Origin: Euperipatoides rowelli
Lineage: Eukaryota > Onychophora > Udeonychophora > Euonychophora > Peripatopsidae
Length of the DNA: 13,570 bases
Strand: one strand, 5' to 3'
Assembly: GCA_003024985.2 (NCBI GenBank)
Contig: PXIH01S0009435.1
The translations under genes and the position numbers were made by a program. Shown here in pieces: positions 8,085 to 13,570 of this stretch (within the stretch, counting starts at the first letter, position 1; every line of letters begins with the position of its first letter). The notes under the pieces were generated by a model. That model did no database searches. It had not been told where the DNA came from and saw only the letters and a list, made by a program, of their open reading frames with translations.

Positions 8085-8543
8085 TTGGACATTTTAAGGA
8101 ACCAATCTAAAATCTGAATTTGAACTACGAGTAAAAGTATAAATATTGGTGTACCTCAGGGATCTAGTTTGGACTTTTTATATTTTTTAGTATATGTAAA
8201 TGTTTTGGTTAAATGTATGGATGAAATTATATTTTAATTTTGGGAAATATTATTTATTTGGAGCCAAAATCTAATTTGGCTTTGGAGAAATTGTTGGGTT
8301 GGTTTATTGTTAATAAGCTAACTTTAAGTTTTGAAAAAATAAAAAAGTTGGTCTTGTCAATATAAAGTAATATGAATATTATTTTGCCTAAGGAGGTTTA
8401 ATCTAATTGTACATTGTCTTAATTTGATTGCGTAAATATTTATTGTTTTATAGATTTCTTTGATTAAAATGTTAAATTCAATTTGTTTTGCTTCAGAAAA
8501 TTCTCTATTATGCCTTCTTCTATTCACGTAACTTGCTCTATGC
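8085..8543 (+). pseudogene. Decayed Jockey-like LINE reverse transcriptase fragment, left part
   Basis: On the plus strand the reading LRNQSK, two stops, then a Ser/Lys-rich piece leads into the motif B block GVPQGSS (8148-8168) and FLVYVNVLVK, matching the usual GVPQGS.LGPLLF..Y.NDL pattern. Motif C is not readable. The block LEKLLGWFIVNKLTLSFEK (8282-8338) matches the L..W...NKL.LN..KT region that follows motif C in Jockey-like and related LINEs. Near 8500-8535 another frame gives LYYAFFYSR, like the thumb block before a YG..FWG motif. Many stops and frame changes show old age. The fragment is 5'-truncated near 8085 and interrupted at 8544 by another element. Confidence 0.75.
8536..8543. 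repeat. Left copy of 8-bp target-site duplication
   Basis: CTCTATGC directly precedes the left terminus of the 8544-8893 element. It matches GTCTATGC at 8894-8901 at seven of eight positions. An 8-bp duplication is the hallmark of hAT-superfamily insertion. Confidence 0.75.
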
Positions 8544-8893
8544 TAGTGTTTTCAAAACTGAATGTCATGACACACTGGTGTGTCACTAATCAGTCGTAAG
8601 GGTGTCACATCCGAAAGCATATTGTAATATTTTGTAAAATCAAAATTTTAATATATTTTTTAAAAAATAAAGTAAAGGTACCTACAATAGAAGCACTGCA
8701 AATGACTATTTTCAGGCATAGAGTTACTGTACCTTGAAATCAAATGACTAGATATATTGAGAGCTTTGAGAATTAAAAAGAATACTCTTAACTCTAATGG
8801 GTGTCACAATATTTTTTTCATATCGTCAGGGTGTCACGTCATCGTCAGGGTATCATCAAGGTGTCTCAACAGAAACTAGTTTGGAAACCACTG
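8544..8893. mobile_element. 350-bp hAT-like miniature inverted-repeat element (MITE)
   Basis: The left end TAGTGTTTTCAAAACT and the inverted right end CAGTGGTTTCCAAACT agree at 13 of 16 positions and match the CAGTGGTTCTCAAACT-type termini known from hAT elements. An 8-bp target duplication flanks both ends. Near the left end is a GACACAC/GTGTGTC hairpin with a 2-base loop (8569-8584), and GGGTGTCAC motifs recur (about 8600, 8799, 8830). The right end carries a small tandem of TCGTCAGGGTRTCA units (about 8824-8855). There is no coding capacity, so movement would have needed a transposase from elsewhere. It is inserted inside a LINE pseudogene, so it is younger than that LINE. Confidence 0.85.
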
Positions 8894-8901
8894 GTCTATG
8901 C
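8894..8901. repeat. Right copy of 8-bp target-site duplication
   Basis: GTCTATGC directly follows the right terminus of the MITE and matches the left copy except for its first base. Confidence 0.75.
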
Positions 8902-9300
8902 AATGATTTTTTTTTGTAGGGGAGAGAGGGAGAGAGTTCTCTTCTTCATTAAGGGTCTTTAAAATGCAGAAGAGAGTAATTACAGTCCTTTTAATAACAA
9001 AAAAGTTTCATGTAAGGAATTCTGGTATTTTGCCTTGTGTCCTAGTGTATATTTTATTGTGTAACGTTATTAACAAATATTGTGGTCATTTTATAAAAAC
9101 CAAGTGAGACAACCATTTTAAGCATTGTGAAAATTTTCTGGTACATTATTTTATAATAGATTCCCCTTAAAGAATAACAGTTTACCTAATTTACTTTTAA
9201 ATAAGAATTGTTAAAAGAATTCTAGTCAATTAAATATTACCTTTATAACTGGAATGGGTATGAATGAGTGTAATAGTTACTTAATTTTTAATTTGTAATG
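8902..9300 (+). pseudogene. Decayed Jockey-like LINE fragment, right part
   Basis: This is the continuation of the LINE split by the hAT-like element. Leaving out the MITE and one duplication copy brings LYYAFFYSR in line with a YAMIF-like block. The plus strand then gives RVFKMQKRVI (8952-8981), the conserved K.QKR.+R segment of the LINE tail, then NSGILPCVLVYILL, matching the IL.L..LYI block, and a TK.DN-like block where relatives have TR. Downstream similarity fades through a region with several stops. The end near 9300 is estimated. No poly(A) tail is distinct, only AT-rich sequence. Confidence 0.65.
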
Positions 9301-9429
9301 ATTTAATTTTTTTTTCATCTTGTGTTACGGCATCTAGTTAAATATAGACACTTTGGTTATTTAACCTATAATGTAAGCATTATTAGTAATTATTATCTTG
9401 TCTAAATAATCAAAGACAACCTTTTCATA

Positions 9430-9475
9430 ATGGTTAGTGCAATTGCCTGCAATGTAAGCGCCCAGGTTTGGGTGT
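9430..9475 (+). repeat. tRNA-like remnant (SINE head or tRNA pseudogene)
   Basis: TGGTTAGTGCA (9431-9441) resembles an RNA polymerase III A box. It is followed by an anticodon-arm-like GCCTGCAATGTAAG, then GCCCAGGTTTGGGT, which looks like a decayed B box (consensus GGTTCGANNCC). Order and spacing match a tRNA body. No acceptor stem pairing is seen, and a functional tRNA is not supported. Many invertebrate SINEs begin this way, but no SINE body or tail is evident downstream, only a T run at about 9480-9489. Confidence 0.45.
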
Positions 9476-9489
9476 ATTGATTTTTTTTT

Positions 9490-9734
9490 CTGATAAAATC
9501 ATTTTTTTAATAACCTATGTTTTTAGCTTATTAGAATATTTAATTTATGCTGAAATTATTAGAGTAATTTTCATTTGAAAGAAGAAAACTAACAGTTTGG
9601 CTTTCTTCTTATTCCTGTTATAAATTAAAAGAAATGCTCTAATGGTAAATTAAATAAATAATGCTTAAGATCTATTAACATTCAATCAAAGAAAGGAAAA
9701 GTGTTACTTAGGATTCCTTTTCACATTTTTTTTT
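9490..9734. other. AT-rich stretch, no gene seen
   Basis: Nothing recognised apart from a possible AAATTAAATAAATAAT tail-like stretch near 9647-9662. It ends at the start of the decayed repeat units. Confidence 0.4.
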
Positions 9735-10185
9735 TAATGAGGAAAGAATGCAAATGTATTGCAAAACACTTATAAATCCAAACCTGCTAATTTTCTACAT
9801 GAAGGGAGATTTAAACAAAAATTTAAATTATTTTCATCTTAAAGAGCGAAGTACGGTGTATCAGTGGAGGGAAGGGGTGGAAATATATTGCAATTTTGTT
9901 TTATATACAGGTATCTCCATTTAGAAAAAAATAAAAGTAATAATTTATAAAAAGAGGTACTAGTGAAGGAAAAGCGTGCAATGTATTTAACATTCTTTAT
10001 CTATTTGTATTTTGCATGAAACAAAATATAAATTTATTTTAAATTTGTATGGAAGAGAGAGAGAGAGAGAGTGAAGGCACCACTAGAGGGTGTGGTTAGA
10101 AATATATTGTAACATCCATTTTAAGTCTAGGTTCTTAGTATTCTGCTGGCATGTATTGTATAGGTAATGCACCTGTAAACAAGAC
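9735..10185 (+). repeat. Diverged, older units of the neighbouring minisatellite
   Basis: Four segments share the order purine-rich GGAAAG/GGAGG block, then G(Y)RNNTRTATT, then AAC, then a TTTAARTCTAG-like block with the well-preserved units to the right. Their TRTATT anchors fall near 9756, 9885, 9983 and 10105, so spacing is 98-129 bp rather than 146. The closest reads GAATGCAAATGTATTGCAAA (9746-9765) against GGATGCATGTGTATTCCAAC in the young units. A (GA)n tract at 10054-10071 falls where the young units have AGGAGAGATAAAGG. The similarity was judged by eye and is weak for individual units. Confidence 0.4.
10054..10071. repeat. GA microsatellite
   Basis: About nine GA dinucleotide repeats within the purine-rich segment of a decayed minisatellite unit. 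Confidence 0.85.
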
Positions 10186-10774
10186 CTGAATTATTACCAT
10201 TTATATTTGTAAAGGAGAGATAAAGGACAGAAATGAAGAGGAGGATGCATGTGTATTCCAACACGCTTTTAAATCTAGATCTTTAAAAAAATAATAACAA
10301 TTGGAGAAGGATTGTTAGGAACATAATAGAACTGAATTATTACCATTTATATTTGCAAAGGAGAGATAAAGGACAGAAATGAAGAGGAGGGTGCATGTGT
10401 ATTCCAACACCCTTTTAAATCTAGATCTTTAAAAAAATAATAACAATAATGGAGAAGGATTGTTAGGAACATAGGCTAATAGAACTGAATTATTACCATT
10501 TATATTTGTAAAGGAGAGATAAAGGACAGAAATGAAGAGGAGGATGCATGTGTATTCAAACACCCTTTTAAATCTAGATCATTAAAAAAATAATAACAAT
10601 TGGAGAAGGATTGTTAGGAACATAATAGAACTGAATTATTACCATTTATATTTGTAAAGGAGAGAAAAAGGGCAGAAATGAAGAGGAGGGTGCATGTGTA
10701 TTCCAACACCCTTTTAAATCTAGATCTTTAAAAAAATAATAACAATTGGAGAAGGATTGTTAAGAACATAATAT
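10186..10774 (+). repeat. Minisatellite, four units of ~146 bp
   Basis: Four nearly identical direct repeats start at 10186, 10332, 10485 and 10631, with periods of 146, 153 and 146 bp. Each runs CTGAATTATTACCATTTATA, a purine-rich AGGAGAGATAAAGGACAG, GAAGAGGAGGRTGCATGTG, TTTTAAATCTAGATC, an A-rich tract and GGAGAAGGATTGTTA. Unit 2 is 7 bp longer, reading CAATAATGG for CAATTGG and carrying an extra GGCTA-like insertion before the next unit. Units 1 and 3 share GGATGCATG, while 2 and 4 share GGGTGCATG. No frame is consistently open, so it is not protein-coding. The array ends near 10774 where similarity to the next unit start is lost. Confidence 0.95.
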
Positions 10775-11170
10775 AATCTGGTGTGAGTTAGTGAGTACAT
10801 TACATTTGAAAATCTGGCGCTGCTTACATCATGCATACATACAGTATATATTAACAACTGGGAGGAGGGAGGCTTATTTAAAGTAACCAGCTGTTGATGA
10901 GGAAAGAGTAGGAAATTAGACAAAGCATTGAATTTTAAGCTTTTTTTTTTTTTTGGTTACTTAAACGTTTTATTAATTTGACAAGGATTTTTTTGGGGGG
11001 GAATATTTGAATGTTTAATTTGATAGAAAAAAGTTTTTTTTTTAGGTATTTATACATTTAATTTGATTATCAAGGAAAATTACATAAACATATATGATAA
11101 CAATTCTTGCAGACAGTATTGGTTGTCTTGTGCATATTTAATCAAAAAATACAAAGCATGTCAAAAATCT
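10775..11170. other. AT-rich stretch, no gene seen
   Basis: This holds a short richer block with AACTGGGAGGAGGGAGGCTT (10854-10873) and GTAACCAGCTGTTGATGAGG (10882-10901), a T14 run (10941-10954), and otherwise AT-rich sequence. I see no coding or element signature. Confidence 0.4.
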
Positions 11171-11260
11171 AAAAAAACGGGACATTTATGAAAGCAGGAG
11201 GCAGGACAAATGAAAAAGTGAGCTGTCCCATCAAAATGAGAAGGTCTGATCACCTTAGTC
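11171..11260. mobile_element. Possible decayed transposon fragment (GGGAC / CTGTCCC type)
   Basis: The segment has ACGGGACAT, GCAGGACAA and GCTGTCCCATCAAAATG and ends TCTGATCACCTTAG. This resembles a widespread animal repeat text in which CGGGAC units, a CTGTCCCG segment and GTCACCCTAG follow in this order. The changes seen are mostly of the CpG-decay kind (CGGGAC to AGGAC, CCCG to CCCA). The superfamily is not assignable from this much sequence, and the boundaries are unknown. Confidence 0.35.
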
Positions 11261-11269
11261 TTAATGATG

Positions 11270-12120
11270 AGCCAAGCTGCTTCTAATTTCCTGCTTGACC
11301 TTCTTAGTCACTTGTTGTTCCTAACAAATGATATTTTTTTTTAATATCTGTTCCATAATGTATCATGTTTCAGACTAAATATCAGTATTACATAATATGT
11401 TTTATTATTTTTCCATTGTAACAGAATTAGAAAGCAACAAGGGTATTGTTAAAACCAAACAAAAATTCATGGAAGTTTGCTTTTTAAAATAAGCAATATT
11501 TTCTTTTAAATTTTAACATTATATTAATGAGATTATATTAGAGATTAAAAAAAAAAAAACATATTTGAAAAACAAAAAATTTGAAGCAAAATAATTAATG
11601 TGTAGTTAATTATAAAAACTAAAATTTTACTCAGTCATTAATGCATGTTAAAGAATTCATATTAGATTATGAAAATATTAATAAAAATATTTAAATGAAA
11701 GAAATTAAAATTGAGGTGAAAAAAAAGGAATAATTCGAACAAGAACACTTTAAAACCAAAATTATAGTCTTTAAATATCCACAAAATATAGAACTAATTT
11801 ATGAATGTTTACTTAGAGACTCTAAGATTACAAGTTTCAATAAATAAGCCTAAATTAACTAAGTATTTCTCCATGATAATTATTAATAGCTACAGAAAAT
11901 ATGAATTATAAATATAATATTAAAGAGGTTGGTCTATAACATAATTTACAATAAAGAAAACAGTATACTGTATTCTGATGTTTTTATCAATTATAGACTA
12001 TTATTATTTTGATTACATTATTTTTCAGAAATTGTTTGCTATTAAGATGTTATATCAATATATTTGTTAATTTTTATGCAAGAATATTTTCAGGGTGATG
12101 TTTCTATTTGAAGGGCTTTC
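11270..12120. other. AT-rich stretch, no gene seen
   Basis: There are A and T runs (for example A12 near 11548) and otherwise unstructured AT-rich DNA. No open frame, repeat family or RNA gene is recognised. Confidence 0.5.
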
Positions 12121-12127
12121 ATTACCA

Positions 12128-12530
12128 TAGCTAGAAAATTTTATTGGGGAGGGGGGGTGAGAAATAAGAAATTTCACAACTCTGACTCACAAATTGCCAA
12201 CTCACAACTATCGAAATAATTTTACCTAGAATAGTTAGTGCCACCATAAGTTAATGGAGCAAACAAGAAACAGTTGCTGGGTGACCAGGCCCCTGCATCT
12301 TATCTTCAGATCCATGTTAGTATGTCAAAATGTTAAATTTCCCAAGTCATTATTTGAAAAATTCCCATCCAGTACAAACATCTCTGATCACTTTTTTTTT
12401 AATTTATCCACCATTTTTTCCTACTGGGATTTTCCAACTGCCAACTAAAACACAAAATTTCTAAACTTTCGGACTCTAGGCAAAGTTTGAAGGGGAGGCT
12501 CCCCCCCCCCCCCCAAGCAACACCTCTGAG
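12128..12530. mobile_element. Possible DNA element marked by G-run and C-run ends
   Basis: The left side reads TAGCTAGAAAATTTTATTGG followed by a G run interrupted by one A (12146-12157). This resembles a GTAGCTAG..AATTTTTTGGGGGGG text common at the ends of invertebrate transposable elements. About 350 bp later is an uninterrupted C14 run (12501-12514) preceded by AGGGGAGGCT, in the orientation expected for an inverted right end. Sequence outside the runs does not pair well and no target duplication was found, so the element call is tentative. The 64-codon plus-strand open frame inside (12254-12448) has no recognisable features. Confidence 0.3.
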
Positions 12531-12611
12531 AGCTTTATGTATCAAGATTAGCCTAGTGTATTGTTATTTTAACAAACCTTATCAGGGATGAAAACTGGGG
12601 GCATAGAGGGG

Positions 12612-12657
12612 CATTTCATTATAAAAATACGTCTTTTTCCGTATTCCTTTAGAAATG
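12612..12657. repeat. Nested imperfect hairpin
   Basis: An outer stem CATTTC (12612-12617) / GAAATG (12652-12657) encloses an inner stem AATACG (12626-12631) / CGTATT (12640-12645) with an 8-base loop. The unpaired arms are 8 and 6 bases. No run of T follows to suggest a terminator, and the role is unknown. Confidence 0.5.
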
Positions 12658-12659
12658 GA

Positions 12660-13520
12660 GTATAATGATATACAAGTTTATCCTAGCCAGCTCCAATTAC
12701 TGCAAGTATCAATATAATAAATTGATGTTTATAATGGTAAGTTCAGTTGGCTCAAAATTTCTGGGTTTGCCAATATAATCTAATTTCTCAATGGATTTAC
12801 ACAGACATCAAATTTGCATCCATTCACATGTTAACTGTTTATGTTATTATTTAACATTTTATGAAATGGGAAGGGATATGTAATTAACTATGTATTAAAT
12901 TTCAATGGAACATTAATACAAAAGTCAGCCCAGTCACATAGTAAAATTAGATATAGTAAATGCATGGAAATTTAAAACTGTGTTCTCAACCATAATTGAA
13001 GTGAGGGGAGGGGGATTGCAATGCAATCAAATGGTTAAGTATAGTTGGCTCAAAGTTTCTAAATTAATCCATATAATTTAGATGGGTCTTTTTTTCCACA
13101 TGAGCAGTATAATAAGCTACATAAAATAGTCATTATAATTTAAAGACATCTCAAATAAGACAATTTTGATTGTGATTAAATGATTTCATAGACCAAATAC
13201 AATACTAATGAGAAGATAAGCAAAGTAGATTTATATTTCTTTCTATTTGCGCTACTGTTTGCTATTAACTATAATTTTATTTCCTAATAACTCTCATTTA
13301 TAAACAATATTGTTCTGTAAAGCTTGTTTTAGTTAAAATAAAGTTATACAATTAATGACTAACATTTTCAAGACTAATGATATGACATAAAACTTGGTAC
13401 ATAGTGAAATAACAACAAAAAAAAAACATGAAGTGTACAAAAAGAGACAATATTAGACAGAAAAGTTGAAAGGGTTATATTTTAATTTTTATGAAAAATA
13501 TGGCTATTAATTATGATACA
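12660..13520. other. AT-rich stretch with a diverged direct repeat, no gene seen
   Basis: A segment built on AGTTGGCTCAAAATTTCT then CAATATAATCTAAT (about 12744-12783) recurs in diverged form as AGTTGGCTCAAAGTTTCT then CATATAATTTAGA (about 13042-13082), roughly 298 bp apart. This suggests a decayed duplication or two copies of a repeat. GTGAGGGGAGGGGGATTGCA near 13001-13020 is the only G-rich patch. No coding frame or RNA gene is recognised. Confidence 0.4.
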
Positions 13521-13521
13521 G

Positions 13522-13570
13522 CCAGGCCCGAATTTTGGCATGGGCCATATGGGCCCGGGCCCAGGGCGGC
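13522..13570. mobile_element. GC-rich transposon terminus, continues past window
   Basis: The sequence changes abruptly from AT-rich to very GC-rich: CCAGGCCCGAATTTTGGC, then GGGCCATATGGGCCC, then the perfect 12-bp palindrome GGGCCCGGGCCC (13551-13562) and AGGGCGGC at the edge. Similar text (CAGGGCCGGATT... GGGCCC... AGGGCGGC) is typical of the ends of DNA transposons and MITEs in invertebrate genomes. The other end and any target duplication lie outside the window, so the superfamily cannot be set. Confidence 0.55.

Noticed and set aside
9430-9475. Functional tRNA gene
   Set aside because: The B box is decayed and no acceptor stem can be paired.
10186-10774. CRISPR-like array
   Set aside because: Repeats of ~146 bp with no unique spacers between them, in an animal-type genome; this is a minisatellite.
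10720-10923. 67-codon minus-strand open frame
   Set aside because: It starts inside the last minisatellite unit and runs into non-repeat DNA; neither the other units nor the flank support coding.
12254-12448. 64-codon plus-strand open frame
   Set aside because: No family features, and it lies inside a possible non-coding mobile element.
1-13570. A new multi-gene biological system (defence, toxin or biosynthetic)
   Set aside because: No clustered intact genes of any kind; the coding material is two or three host exons and dead retrotransposons.

Overview
The window looks like a strongly AT-rich piece of animal nuclear DNA, most likely from an invertebrate and possibly an arthropod. It has no operons, ribosome binding sites or dense coding. 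Instead there are long non-coding stretches, homopolymer runs, microsatellites, two decayed non-LTR retrotransposons (LINEs), a small hAT-type DNA element with a target-site duplication, and tandem repeats. The arthropod guess rests only on the flavour of the LINE proteins and is weak. I cannot name the species.

Region by region. At 1-782 (minus strand) there are two short coding-like blocks bounded by plausible splice sites. Their phases join correctly, so this is probably the only host gene in view. It runs off the left edge, and I do not recognise the protein. A third candidate exon lies at 918-1033. From about 1195 to 3838, also on the minus strand, lies a 5'-truncated LINE. Its endonuclease and reverse transcriptase motifs are readable, but it is broken by several frameshifts and stops. 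At 4262-4690 there is a degenerate trimer of a roughly 135-bp unit that ends in a short ACAG tract, an architecture known from non-autonomous Helitron-like elements and SINE-like tails. At 5662-5826 there is a cluster of adjacent short hairpins that no coding feature explains.

From 5830 to 8085 I see only AT-rich sequence with simple repeats and one small CpG-containing patch (6352-6415). On the plus strand, 8085 to about 9300 holds a second, more decayed LINE fragment of Jockey-like character. It is split by a 350-bp hAT-like miniature element (8544-8893) flanked by an 8-bp duplication, which is a clear nested insertion. A tRNA-like remnant lies at 9430-9475. From about 9735 to 10774 there is a minisatellite: four well-preserved units of about 146 bp, preceded by older, decayed relatives.

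The right third (10780-13520) is mostly unannotatable AT-rich DNA. It holds a GGGAC-rich decayed element (11171-11260), a G-run/C-run pair that may mark another element (about 12128-12530), and an imperfect hairpin. At the right edge (13522-13570) is a very GC-rich transposon end that continues beyond the window.

No intact mobile-element protein and no evident new biological system is visible. The points most worth following are the host exons, the nested hAT/LINE insertion, the two tandem arrays and the hairpin cluster.
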